A stretch of 57,692 nt of DNA from Mesobacillus subterraneus (GTDB lineage Bacteria > Bacillota > Bacilli > Bacillales > Cytobacillaceae), in contig NZ_JAMBOF010000023.1 of the NCBI RefSeq assembly GCF_023715485.1, positions 1 through 57,692 on the forward strand. Direction: 5' to 3'. The notes beneath the pieces are model-generated. The model was not told the DNA's origin, searched no databases, and saw only the letters and a program-made list of their open reading frames with translations. Shown here one piece after another: positions 8,017 through 17,122 of this stretch (positions within the stretch are counted from its first letter, which is position 1; each line of letters begins with the position of its first letter). Made by a program: the position numbers and the translations under genes.

Positions 8017-9021
8017 TTACGCCATCCCTTTTTCATAAATATTACGGATGATTTCTTCTGTGGATGGCTCATTGATTTTGACATCCCTGACCTTGTATGC
8101 AGCGACTGTCCTGGCGATAATCTGGGAAACTGCTTCTTCATCGTCGCCGGTAACAGCAGTAAAGATTTGGTCTTTCTCATCCAGCTCCCATTTGGCCTCA
8201 AGGTCGTTCGTCAAAGCTTCAAGATGTTGGAGGTCTGCTTTTTCAAGGAACTCAAAGCTGATTTCCTTCCCTTCACCCCATTTTTCTTTAAGACTCTTCA
8301 AGGCTCCATCATAAATGATGTTTCCTTCATCAAGCATGATTACCCGTTCGCATAGCGCTTCGATATCGGTTAGGTCATGGGTGGTGAGCAAAATCGTCGT
8401 ATTGTACTTTTCATTGATTTCCTTTAAGAACTCCCTGATTTTCAATTTGACCAGAACGTCCAAACCGATTGTTGGTTCATCAAGGAAAAGCAGCGGCGGG
8501 TTGTGGATCAACGCTGCCGCAAGCTCGCACCTCATTCTCTGCCCTAGCGAAAGCTTCCTGACAGGCTTGTCGAGCAGCGGTTCAATATCAAGCGTTTTAA
8601 TCACATGGTCCATATGCTCGTTATAGTGCGCGTCCGAAACCTTATATACTTTTTTCAACAAGCGGAACGACTCCTGGACGGCGATGTCCCACCAGAGCTG
8701 GGAGCGCTGCCCGAACACGACCCCGATTGTCTGGACAAATCTTTCACGTTCCTTATGCGGGTTCATTCCATTAACGATAATTCCTCCAGTTGTTGGTGTC
8801 AGTATACCTGTCAGCATTTTAATGGTCGTCGATTTTCCCGCACCATTTTCACCAATATAGCCAACCATCTCGCCCTGCTTGACGTTAAAACTGATATCGT
8901 TGACTGCCGGCACAATTTTATAGTTGCGTGTAAATAGGTCGCGAAAAGCTCCCGATAGTCCGGATCGGCTTGAATATGCCTTAAATTCCTTTCGCAGCCC
9001 GTTCACTTCAATGGCGTTCAT
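8017..9021 (-). CDS. ABC transporter ATP-binding protein (ABC-2 exporter)
   Basis: A 334-residue ATPase that powers the two permeases downstream. Walker A GENGAGKST is near residue 56, the signature SLGQRMR replaces canonical LSGGQ, and Walker B is LLFLDEPT followed by an H-loop in TTHD. The C-terminal ~90 residues form an accessory domain typical of the NatA-like branch. It starts at ATG 9021 behind AAAGGAGG. It is the first gene of the three-gene operon; the promoter was not recognised. Confidence 0.88.
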   Translation of the reverse strand: MNAIEVNGLRKEFKAYSSRSGLSGAFRDLFTRNYKIVPAVNDISFNVKQGEMVGYIGENGAGKSTTIKMLTGILTPTTGGIIVNGMNPHKERERFVQTIGVVFGQRSQLWWDIAVQESFRLLKKVYKVSDAHYNEHMDHVIKTLDIEPLLDKPVRKLSLGQRMRCELAAALIHNPPLLFLDEPTIGLDVLVKLKIREFLKEINEKYNTTILLTTHDLTDIEALCERVIMLDEGNIIYDGALKSLKEKWGEGKEISFEFLEKADLQHLEALTNDLEAKWELDEKDQIFTAVTGDDEEAVSQIIARTVAAYKVRDVKINEPSTEEIIRNIYEKGMA

Positions 9022-9347
9022 TATAATTCCTCCTTTAATCCCTCAAACAGTTTAGCCAATCCTTGCGTTTAAAACAACTGCTATGCCTGTATCTTCAATA
9101 GAATTTCCCAAGAGCCAGAAGGGTATGTTAACCGCAAAAAGGAGAAACCGGCCGAGGACAAGATATTTCTCATCCGGAGCCTAGCTAGATGCAGCTTGAT
9201 GCTCTTTAATGGATCAGCTTTTTGTTGCAGTTAAATCCAGAAACAGATTGATAAGTGCGGACGTCTGTTTTTTGACAAGTGAAACAATCTGTAAAAAACA
9301 GAAATAATGATAAAATAGAAAAGCAGTAACATATAGGAGGTTTTACG
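9022..9347. other. Intergenic region between divergent genes
   Basis: No supported ORF. It holds the start region of the ABC operon on the minus strand and of gsaB on the plus strand. A TTGACA at about 9273 and an A/T-rich ATAAAAT near 9311 are too far apart to pair as one promoter. Nothing else stands out. Confidence 0.5.
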
Positions 9348-10643
9348 ATGCAAAGAACCAATTCAGAACGAATACATAATGATGCACTTGAACATATTGT
9401 CGGCGGCGTTAACAGTCCATCCCGCTCATTTAAAGCGGTCGGCGGCGGCGCCCCGGTCGTAATGGAACGCGCCAAGGGTGCTTACTTCTGGGACGTGGAT
9501 GGAAATCAATATATCGATTATTTGGCAGCTTATGGGCCGATAATTACGGGCCATGCCCATCCACATATAACCGAAGCAATCAAAAAGGCAGCAGAAACTG
9601 GTGTCTTATATGGAACACCTACACCGCATGAAGTCAAGTTCGCTAAAATGCTGAAAGAAGCCATGCCGGCACTGGATAAGGTACGGTTCGTGAATTCCGG
9701 CACTGAAGCTGTCATGACGACAATACGCGTTGCCCGTGCCTATACAGGACGCGATAAGATCATCAAATTTGCTGGCTGCTACCATGGACACTCAGACCTC
9801 GTGCTCGTCGCTGCAGGTTCAGGCCCTTCTACTCTGGGAACTCCAGACTCAGCTGGCGTGCCAAAGAGTATCGCCCAGGAAGTGATTACTGTCCCATTCA
9901 ATGATATTGAACCTTTCAGGGAAGCTCTTGAAAAATGGGGCGACCAAATCGCCGCTGTTCTGGTCGAGCCAATCGTTGGGAACTTCGGAATCGTCGAGCC
10001 TAAACCAGGCTTTTTGGAGGAAGTAAAGGAAATTACCCATCAGGCAGGAGCATTGATCATTTTCGATGAGGTCATTACTGCCTTCCGCTTCATGTACGGA
10101 GGTGCCCAGGATATGCTGGGCATCACACCTGATTTGACAGCAATGGGTAAAATTATCGGTGGAGGCCTGCCTATTGGGGCTTACGGCGGCCGGGCGGAAA
10201 TCATGGAAACAGTAGCACCGCTCGGACCAGCTTACCAGGCTGGTACAATGGCAGGAAACCCTGCTTCAATCCTTTCAGGAATTGCTTGCCTTGAAGTTTT
10301 AAAGCAGGATGGAGTATATGAATATCTTGACCAGCTGGGAGCGATGCTTGAGGAAGGGATTACTGCATCAGCAAGCAAGCACGGTGTTCCAATCACGATT
10401 AATCGCTTAAAAGGCGCATTGACCATCTACTTTACTTCCGAAAAGATCGAGAACTATGAACAGGCAGAAAACACAGATGGAGAAATGTTTGCCCGTTTCT
10501 TTAATCTGATGCTCGAACAGGGCATCAACCTTGCTCCTTCGAAATATGAAGCTTGGTTTGTTACGATCGCCCATACTCAGGAAGATATAGAAGCAACACT
10601 CCACGCCGTGGACCAAGCCTTTTATTCACTGAAAAATGAATAA
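9348..10643 (+). CDS. gsaB: Glutamate-1-semialdehyde 2,1-aminomutase (second type)
   Basis: PLP enzyme converting glutamate-1-semialdehyde to 5-aminolevulinate for heme synthesis. It has 431 residues, the normal family length. Key motifs are [16 protein letters not shown] near the N-terminus, [29 protein letters not shown] and the PLP-lysine segment [16 protein letters not shown]. It starts at ATG 9348 behind AGGAGG. In B. subtilis gsaB is a second copy in addition to hemL of the hem operon and lies beside ygaF, as here; no other hem gene is nearby. Confidence 0.92.
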   Translation: MQRTNSERIHNDALEHIVGGVNSPSRSFKAVGGGAPVVMERAKGAYFWDVDGNQYIDYLAAYGPIITGHAHPHITEAIKKAAETGVLYGTPTPHEVKFAKMLKEAMPALDKVRFVNSGTEAVMTTIRVARAYTGRDKIIKFAGCYHGHSDLVLVAAGSGPSTLGTPDSAGVPKSIAQEVITVPFNDIEPFREALEKWGDQIAAVLVEPIVGNFGIVEPKPGFLEEVKEITHQAGALIIFDEVITAFRFMYGGAQDMLGITPDLTAMGKIIGGGLPIGAYGGRAEIMETVAPLGPAYQAGTMAGNPASILSGIACLEVLKQDGVYEYLDQLGAMLEEGITASASKHGVPITINRLKGALTIYFTSEKIENYEQAENTDGEMFARFFNLMLEQGINLAPSKYEAWFVTIAHTQEDIEATLHAVDQAFYSLKNE

Positions 10644-10661
10644 AAATACAAGTTTTTATAC

Positions 10662-10696
10662 ATAACAGGAGGCAGCTTGTCTCCTGTTATTTTTTA
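10662..10696 (+). terminator. Terminator of gsaB
   Basis: Perfect 10-bp stem ATAACAGGAG/CTCCTGTTAT (10662-10671 and 10681-10690) with a 9-nt loop and a TTTTT tail. Confidence 0.9.
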
Positions 10697-10942
10697 ACTT
10701 TTCTATGAAAACGTTTACAAAATAAGATGTTTTTAAAATATATAAAAATCCCCTGATTTTCCCACTATCCAAAGTTATGTATAATTAATTGATTTCTGAA
10801 AATTCTTATGATATGATTGTGCTTAATATTCTTAAAATTCGCCATTCATATGGACAATTAACTCCCTGCTAAAAAACACCCGTCAAAATGTTTTACCCTC
10901 ATGCACTTAGCTATCAAACTATCAAACCATAGATTATTTATC

Positions 10943-10990
10943 AGGAGGTGACCGGCTTAAAGGATCTCCTTTTACAAGCCGAATATTATG
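10943..10990 (+). promoter_or_regulatory. Structured ribosome-binding region of the glutamate synthase-type gene
   Basis: A full-strength Shine-Dalgarno AGGAGGTGA (10943-10951) lies 36 nt before the only in-frame start, ATG 10988; an in-frame TAA lies between them. The gap holds a hairpin: GGCTT (10954-10958) with AAGCC (10976-10980) and AAAGG with CCTTT inside it, with a 3-nt bulge. Folded, it leaves about 12 nt between SD and ATG. CTCCT at 10966-10970 could instead pair with AGGAG of the SD and hide it. The two folds exclude each other. Confidence 0.6.
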
Positions 10991-13900
10991 ACTTTACGAT
11001 GGACCCCTTCCCAATTTAAAGACTTTTCACGATTTGAACATGATGCCTGCGGAATTGTTGCAAGCATAGAAAAAAAGAAGATTCCTACTCGCGAGAATAT
11101 CTTTCACTGCATTGATGGTCTTGTCACGATGAATCACCGGGCAGGGTTTATTAATGGCGAGGGTGATGGAGTTGGAATCCATATTGATATCCCTCGTGCC
11201 CTCTGGAAAGAAAAACTCACTGCTGCAGGAGTGGCTGCCGATACAGTTGACGCAGAAAACTTTGTTGTCGGACATGTTTTTATTTCAAGGACTGAACAGG
11301 CAAAGGTCTTTCAAGACGAACTTGAAGCGAAGTTGGCAGAGCAAAACCTGAAGCTTTTATTTTCATCTGTTGATGTTACCAATCCAGAAGCACTTGGACC
11401 GATTGCCATTCAGGAAAACCCAGTGTTCTGGCAATTTGCCTGCCTTGCTGACCAATCCGGCAGAGAACTTTCGAAAAGATTGTTTAATATGATTGTAGAT
11501 TTTGAGAAAAATGAGCAGGTTCACGTCGCTTCTCTTAGCCAATACCACGCTGTTTATAAGGTGATGGGCGCGGGAGACATCCTGCCAAAATACTATCATG
11601 ATCTTGCAAGCCCGAATGTAGCCTCTACCATGACTCTTGGTCATAACCGCTACTCAACTAATACTCTATCAAGCTTTTTCCGTGTCCAGCCGTTCAGCGT
11701 ACTTGGACATAACGGGGAAATCAACACGATTGCCAGGCTTCGCGACGAGGCCCGCATGGTGGATGTGCCGCTTGTAAAAGACGGCAGTGATTCTCAGGAT
11801 TTAAGCCGTACGCTGGAAACGTTTATTTGCCGTGATGGCTATTCATTGTTTGAGGCAATGGACATGATGTTCCCGCCAATCATCAATGAAATCAAGGCTT
11901 ACCCGGAACACCTCCAGGATTTGTATACGTACATCCGTGAAGCGTGGGGACACTTTGCCCAGGGACCGGCAGGCATTATTTCACGCTTTGCCGATGAGGC
12001 AGTTTTCAGTGTTGATGCATTGGGCCTTCGTCCTTTATGGATGGTTGAAACGACCAGTTCTTATCTGTTTTCATCTGAACCGGGCATCATCCCTTCAACC
12101 GAGTATACTGGCGATCCAAAACCATTGGCTCCTGGTGAAAAAGTCGGCTTGAAATGGAATGGCGATTCAATTGAGGTCTTTGAACATGGAAATTTCCAGG
12201 GTGAAGTTTACAAACGTTTCTCACAGCGCCTGGCATTCGAAGATGCGCGCCATCGCCTTGCAGCTCCTAAACTAGCCAAGACCGTTACTATGACTTATCC
12301 GGATAAAATCCATAACGGACAATACAAAGCATTTGGCTGGGAACGTGATCACGTCCAGCTTGTCGAACAGATGGCTGAAAAAGGCGCGGAACCAATCCGT
12401 TCCCTTGGGCATGATGCTCCGCTTGCAGCGATGAATCCCGAACGGAAAAACATTGCTGATTTTATCAAAGAAAGCGTAGCAGTAGTCACAAACCCGGCAA
12501 TTGACCGCGACCGCGAAGCAGAGCATTTCTCGACAAGGACGGTTTTAGGAAAGCGACCTTCCTTATTTGGTAAGAGCGCGACAGGGAAAGTGGTTGAATT
12601 GCTTACCCCTCTTCTTGTTGAAGGTAAAGCGGGCTACGAAGTTTCATTGCAAACAGCTCAGCCGAGCATGGACCAGGTCATCCAGTGCTATCAGGATGAC
12701 AAATTGGCCGCTTATCTTGAAACGGTTTTCAGCAAGGATGAAACCGTGAAAGATGCTCTTGAAAGACTTGCTGCTGAAGCAATCAAAGCTGTAAAAGACG
12801 GCAAAACCCTGCTAGTACTCGACGATGCAATGGCTCATCAGGAAAATGCTTTATGGCTTGATCCGCACCTGGTTATATCAGCTATAGACCAGGCACTTGT
12901 CAAAGAAGGCTTGAGACGCGATTGCTCACTATTGCTTCGCTCTGCTTCCCTTCGCTCACTGCATGATATTGTTCTTGCACTCGGGCTTGGTGCAGACGTT
13001 GTCAGCCCATACTATATGTTCATGACCGTACTTGATGAGTCGATCAAGCCACTTGTCAATCTATACAGCGCATTGACTAAAGGGCTTGAAAAAGTCATCT
13101 CAACGATCGGGATCCATGAATTGCGTGGATATGGACGCCTGTTTTCAAGTATTGGTTTGAATGATGAAGTCGCAGATTATTTAATGATTGTGAACTTCTT
13201 CGGATCCACTGAACTTACTTATGGTTTTGAGGCGATGAAAGAAGATGCGATTGTGAGAGCTGCTGATTTCCAAAACGAAAAAGAACGGATTGGAAAAACA
13301 TTCCACCTCTTCCCTCGTATTTGGAAAGCGATTGGCGAGGTTGCTGCTACAGGGGATTACAGCGTCTACCGCGAAAAAATTTCCGAGCAAGAAGAAAGCA
13401 ACCCCACAACGATTCGCCATTTGACGGGCTTAAAAACAGCTGACGCTGCAGTTTCACCTGAAGAAGTTGAAATCGGTGTTGGCGATCATAGCCTGCCATT
13501 TGTAATTGCGTCAATGTCATTCGGTTCGCAAAACGAGATTGCCTTCCGCGCTTATGCTGAAGGTGCTGACCGCCTGAATATGATCAGCATGAACGGTGAA
13601 GGTGGAGAAATTAAGGATATGCTCGGCAAGTACCCGCGTACCCGCGGCCAGCAGGTTGCTTCAGGACGATTCGGAGTTAATGCGGAGTTACTGAACTCTT
13701 CCAACCTTCTTGAGATTAAAATTGGCCAGGGTGCGAAGCCTGGTGAGGGCGGACACCTGCCTGGCTCCAAGGTTACTGCCAAGATCGCAGAAGCCAGGAA
13801 TGCGACAATTGGGTCGGATTTGATTTCACCATCTAATAACCATGATATTTATTCAATCGAAGATTTAGCGCAGATGATCCATGAGCTCAAGACAGCCAAT

Positions 13901-15457
13901 GATCAGGCACGCGTCGCGGTGAAGGTTCCAGTTGTACCAAATATCGGTACGATTGCAGTCGGAGTCGCAAAAGCAGGTGCAGACATCATTACTCTGAGCG
14001 GCTTCGATGGCGGTACAGGTGCGGCCCGTATCCACGCGCTCCAGTACGTTGGACTTCCAGCGGAAATCGGCATCAAGGCAGCCCATAACGCCCTGTTAGA
14101 AGCAGGCTTGCGCGACAATGTCGAGCTTTGGGCCGACGGCGGCGTTAAAAGCGCCCAGGATGTTATCAAGTACATGCTCCTCGGAGCGAACCGCGTTGGC
14201 TTTGGTACATTATCAATGCTTGCGATCGGCTGTACGACTTGCCGCGGCTGCCACCTCGATACTTGCCATGTCGGAATCGCCACGCAGATTGATTCCGAAG
14301 CACAGGCAAAGGAACATGGATTGCGCCGTTTCGTACCGCGCCAGTTCGACCTTGCTGTCCAGGGAATCATGAACCTGTTCACTGCATTCGGCAACGAACT
14401 AAAAGATCTCGCTGCATCCGCCGGAATCAAGAATCTGCAAGAGGCGGTCGGCCGCTCAGACCTGCTGGAACAGGTCAAAGGAAAAGATCTGCTGGATTTG
14501 ACGTACTTGTTAAAGCCTTTGGAAATTGGCCAAATCACTCATCAAAAAGAAGCAGCAGCTACCCTGGCATCAGCCCAGCTCCAAGTCGCGGCTGGCGCAG
14601 AGTATCTTGATGCGGTAGATGAAGAACTTCATCAGTCACGCGAATTCCAGGCAGTAACTGCTGAACAGCGCGTACTCGCAAGCAGGGTTTCCTGCCACCG
14701 CGTCCGCGGACGCCTGGATGGCTCATATAGAAAGCTTCAACCCGTCTCACTCCGCTATAAAGGATCAATCCTTGGTAACGGACTCGGTGCCTACAACACC
14801 GATGGCATTAATATCGAGATCGATGGCGGCAGCCAGGACGGAGTTGGCAAAACTTCATTTGGCGGCACAATTTTAATCGCCAAGTCACCTGGCAAGGATG
14901 GCGGGTTCTATAACGGCTCCGTCGGAAAAGGATTTGGCTACGGAGCGCAGAAAGGCCTTCTTGTAGCTCAGGGCAATGCCGATGCACGTGCAGGAATCCG
15001 TTTATCAGGTGCGGACATGATTATTGGCGGACTTGTCAAGAAGCCTATTCCAGAAAAGGAATACGGAAATATCGGAGCAAACGCCAATATCAAAGGATTC
15101 GCATTCGAATACATGACAAACGGCCGCGGACTTGTCCTTGGCGATCCTGGACCATGGATTTGTGCCGGCATGACTGGCGGTGTTGTTTACCTGAGACACC
15201 AACCGGAAATGGGCCTGACAAAAGAAGCCATCTCCCGCAGAATTGCCAAAGGCGCGAAGGTATCAATCGAGACGCTTTCCGCAAAAGGCATTCAGGATGT
15301 AAAAGAATTGCTTACCCAGTATGTCGAGATGCTTGAACGCCATGGGCAAAAAGACGAGGCAAAGAATCTTGGATTGCTGCTTGAACATCCGGAAGACCAC
15401 TTCATCCAGGTTGTTCCTGTTAAAGAGCAGGCAGACCCAGCGGTTTCAACTGAATGA
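10988..15457 (+). CDS. Glutamate synthase large subunit-type protein (GltB family)
   Basis: A 1489-residue protein with the full layout of the glutamate synthase large subunit, which makes glutamate from glutamine and 2-oxoglutarate. The class II glutaminase domain carries EHDACG with Cys21 as the expected nucleophile after a 20-residue propeptide, plus HNRYSTNT and GHNGEINT. A central domain follows, then the FMN synthase domain (SGFDGGTGAARIH, WADGGVKS). The iron-sulfur cysteines are GCTTCRGCHLDTCHVG (C-x5-C-x4-C with one extra Cys), and a GxG-rich C-terminal helix domain ends the protein. Sequence around the catalytic centre departs from ordinary Bacillus GltA, and no small-subunit (NADPH) gene or gltC is adjacent, so this may be a paralogue with another electron donor. 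It is monocistronic with its own terminator. Confidence 0.85.
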   Translation: MTLRWTPSQFKDFSRFEHDACGIVASIEKKKIPTRENIFHCIDGLVTMNHRAGFINGEGDGVGIHIDIPRALWKEKLTAAGVAADTVDAENFVVGHVFISRTEQAKVFQDELEAKLAEQNLKLLFSSVDVTNPEALGPIAIQENPVFWQFACLADQSGRELSKRLFNMIVDFEKNEQVHVASLSQYHAVYKVMGAGDILPKYYHDLASPNVASTMTLGHNRYSTNTLSSFFRVQPFSVLGHNGEINTIARLRDEARMVDVPLVKDGSDSQDLSRTLETFICRDGYSLFEAMDMMFPPIINEIKAYPEHLQDLYTYIREAWGHFAQGPAGIISRFADEAVFSVDALGLRPLWMVETTSSYLFSSEPGIIPSTEYTGDPKPLAPGEKVGLKWNGDSIEVFEHGNFQGEVYKRFSQRLAFEDARHRLAAPKLAKTVTMTYPDKIHNGQYKAFGWERDHVQLVEQMAEKGAEPIRSLGHDAPLAAMNPERKNIADFIKESVAVVTNPAIDRDREAEHFSTRTVLGKRPSLFGKSATGKVVELLTPLLVEGKAGYEVSLQTAQPSMDQVIQCYQDDKLAAYLETVFSKDETVKDALERLAAEAIKAVKDGKTLLVLDDAMAHQENALWLDPHLVISAIDQALVKEGLRRDCSLLLRSASLRSLHDIVLALGLGADVVSPYYMFMTVLDESIKPLVNLYSALTKGLEKVISTIGIHELRGYGRLFSSIGLNDEVADYLMIVNFFGSTELTYGFEAMKEDAIVRAADFQNEKERIGKTFHLFPRIWKAIGEVAATGDYSVYREKISEQEESNPTTIRHLTGLKTADAAVSPEEVEIGVGDHSLPFVIASMSFGSQNEIAFRAYAEGADRLNMISMNGEGGEIKDMLGKYPRTRGQQVASGRFGVNAELLNSSNLLEIKIGQGAKPGEGGHLPGSKVTAKIAEARNATIGSDLISPSNNHDIYSIEDLAQMIHELKTANDQARVAVKVPVVPNIGTIAVGVAKAGADIITLSGFDGGTGAARIHALQYVGLPAEIGIKAAHNALLEAGLRDNVELWADGGVKSAQDVIKYMLLGANRVGFGTLSMLAIGCTTCRGCHLDTCHVGIATQIDSEAQAKEHGLRRFVPRQFDLAVQGIMNLFTAFGNELKDLAASAGIKNLQEAVGRSDLLEQVKGKDLLDLTYLLKPLEIGQITHQKEAAATLASAQLQVAAGAEYLDAVDEELHQSREFQAVTAEQRVLASRVSCHRVRGRLDGSYRKLQPVSLRYKGSILGNGLGAYNTDGINIEIDGGSQDGVGKTSFGGTILIAKSPGKDGGFYNGSVGKGFGYGAQKGLLVAQGNADARAGIRLSGADMIIGGLVKKPIPEKEYGNIGANANIKGFAFEYMTNGRGLVLGDPGPWICAGMTGGVVYLRHQPEMGLTKEAISRRIAKGAKVSIETLSAKGIQDVKELLTQYVEMLERHGQKDEAKNLGLLLEHPEDHFIQVVPVKEQADPAVSTE

Positions 15458-15468
15458 TTTGAAGTTAG

Positions 15469-15500
15469 TGGCCCCGCCGAAACGGGGCCATTTATTTTAC
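15469..15500 (+). terminator. Terminator of the glutamate synthase-type gene
   Basis: Stem TGGCCCCG/CGGGGCCA (15469-15476 and 15483-15490), loop CCGAAA, followed by TTTATTTTA. Confidence 0.88.
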
Positions 15501-15600
15501 CTTTTGAGAATTTAAAATGGTACTGAAAAATAACATACAGTGGAATTTCATTAGATTTTCGTTCCAGGCGTTCTGGAAATAGGCCCATAAGGCTTATAAG

Positions 15601-15753
15601 CCCGAATTGAGGCTTGATTTTGTAGAATGGCTTAAAGAAGTATTCTAAAAGACCGAATTGAGGCTTAATCTTGAAAAAGGGCTCATAGAAAGATTCTATA
15701 AGACCGAATTGAAGCCGGATCTTGAAAAAGGGCTCCTAGGAAGATTCTCAAGC
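15601..15753. repeat. Three tandem 51-bp repeats
   Basis: Three imperfect copies start at 15601, 15652 and 15703, each beginning (A/C)CCGAATTGA(G/A)GC and containing GGCT, AAGAT/AGTATTCT and a final AAG. They lie in the ~500-bp gap between the glutamate synthase-type gene and ygaE. No ORF with a ribosome-binding site crosses them. Confidence 0.75.
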
Positions 15754-15768
15754 ACAACTTGAATATAT

Positions 15769-15811
15769 CCCCTTGTTCTAGAATATCCTTCAATAATTCT
15801 AGAACAAGGGG
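15769..15811. repeat. 16-bp perfect inverted repeat
   Basis: CCCCTTGTTCTAGAAT (15769-15784) and its exact complement ATTCTAGAACAAGGGG (15796-15811) are separated by 11 nt. No T-run follows on either side, so it is not an obvious terminator. It lies directly after the 51-bp repeats. Confidence 0.8.
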
Positions 15812-15995
15812 AATTCCAGTCTAATAGTCTTGTAACCACTTACATTTAAAAACAGGCTTGTTTTCGTCAAATTGTCGCTTGAACTTCTTCACTATCCGTT
15901 GTATAGTACATAATTGTTTAGTTTTGAACAAAATGGTTTAAAGTATAAATTAAATGATGAGATACTTTATCTCTAATGAAAGGAATTCACCCTCA

Positions 15996-17078
15996 ATGAA
16001 ACTTGGTGCCCGCATTTTAAAAACGGGAATTGCCATTATACTCGCTTTATTTTTATCGGATATTTTTGACCTTCCGTCACCGGTTTTTGCCGGAATCGCG
16101 GCGATTTTTGCCCTGCAGCCTACTGTATACCGCTCTTATCAATCAATTATTGAACATGTACAGGGTAATTTAATTGGAGCCGCAACCGCCGTATTGTTCG
16201 TTATGGCATTTGGCAATAGCTTTTTCATCATTGGCCTTGCCGCGGTACTTGTGATTACTTTAAACCTTAAGCTGAAGCTGGGAAACACCATATCGCTTTC
16301 ACTCGTAACGCTGATTGCCATTATGGAAACGCCTGGGGATGATTTTATCCAGTTTGCCCTGATTCGTTTCTCCACGATCATGCTTGGGGTAGTGTCGGCG
16401 TTTATCGTCAATCTCGTATTCCTGCCGCCGAAGTATGAGAATAAACTGTATTACAAGAGTTCTGTTTTATCAGAGGAAATTACAAAGTGGATCCGGTTGA
16501 GCACCCGGCATGCATCCGAGCATCAACTCCTGAAGGCAGACATTGAGAATCTGCGCGAAGGAATTATCAAGCTTGATCAGCTCTATATGATGTACAAAGA
16601 AGAACGTGATTATTTTAAGAATAATAAACTTGCTAAGTCCCGGAAGCTCGTAATCTACAGGCAGATGATCAGTACTGTAAAAAAATCATTGGAAACGCTG
16701 AAAAGGCTCCATCGCTATGAAAATGAATTCAATCAGATGCCAACAGAGTTCCAGGAAGTCATCCAGCACCAGCTGGATTGCCTGATCAATCATCACGAGC
16801 AGGTGATGCTGAAGTTCGTAGGCAAAATACGGGCTGAAGCTTCGTATATGGAAGGCGAGGTTTGCCTGAACAAGAAGCAGCTGTTCGAACTGTTTTTAGC
16901 TCAGAAAAATGAACTCGCTGAAACGAACAGCCAAATGCTGTACCATGTGATGCAGCTCGTTTCGATCATCATGGAATACGGCGAGCAGGTTGAGCACCTC
17001 GATACACTCGTCACAAGCTTCCAGTCCTACCATAAAGACGATAGCAATGTAAATATTGAACCAAATACAGAAATTTAA
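15996..17078 (+). CDS. ygaE: YgaE, aromatic acid exporter family membrane protein
   Basis: About 360 residues starting at ATG 15996 (MKLGARILKTG) behind GAAAGGA; the frame is open to 15954, but no ribosome-binding site precedes that ATG. The N-terminal half has about five hydrophobic segments (residues 10-145). The C-terminal half is a soluble, helix-rich domain, as in ArAE_1/FUSC-type proteins such as B. subtilis YgaE. The family is named for aromatic acid export, but the substrate is unproven here. The gene stands alone and ends in a bidirectional terminator. Confidence 0.8.
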   Translation: MKLGARILKTGIAIILALFLSDIFDLPSPVFAGIAAIFALQPTVYRSYQSIIEHVQGNLIGAATAVLFVMAFGNSFFIIGLAAVLVITLNLKLKLGNTISLSLVTLIAIMETPGDDFIQFALIRFSTIMLGVVSAFIVNLVFLPPKYENKLYYKSSVLSEEITKWIRLSTRHASEHQLLKADIENLREGIIKLDQLYMMYKEERDYFKNNKLAKSRKLVIYRQMISTVKKSLETLKRLHRYENEFNQMPTEFQEVIQHQLDCLINHHEQVMLKFVGKIRAEASYMEGEVCLNKKQLFELFLAQKNELAETNSQMLYHVMQLVSIIMEYGEQVEHLDTLVTSFQSYHKDDSNVNIEPNTEI

Positions 17079-17105
17079 AAGCAGCTGGTTTTATCAGCTG
17101 CTTTT
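17077..17105. terminator. Bidirectional terminator between ygaE and the peptide transporter
   Basis: Perfect 11-bp stem AAAAGCAGCTG/CAGCTGCTTTT (17077-17087 and 17095-17105), loop GTTTTAT. It has T-runs on both strands and separates convergent genes. Confidence 0.85.
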
Positions 17106-17122
17106 CGTTTACCTTATTATCA

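Noticed and set aside
9273-9320. TTGACA and ATAAAAT as a gsaB promoter
   Set aside because: They are about 30 nt apart, too far to serve one sigma-A promoter.
13903-14538. A 211-residue minus-strand ORF inside the glutamate synthase-type gene
   Set aside because: It lies fully opposite a strongly conserved coding region, lacks a ribosome-binding site and has no recognisable features.
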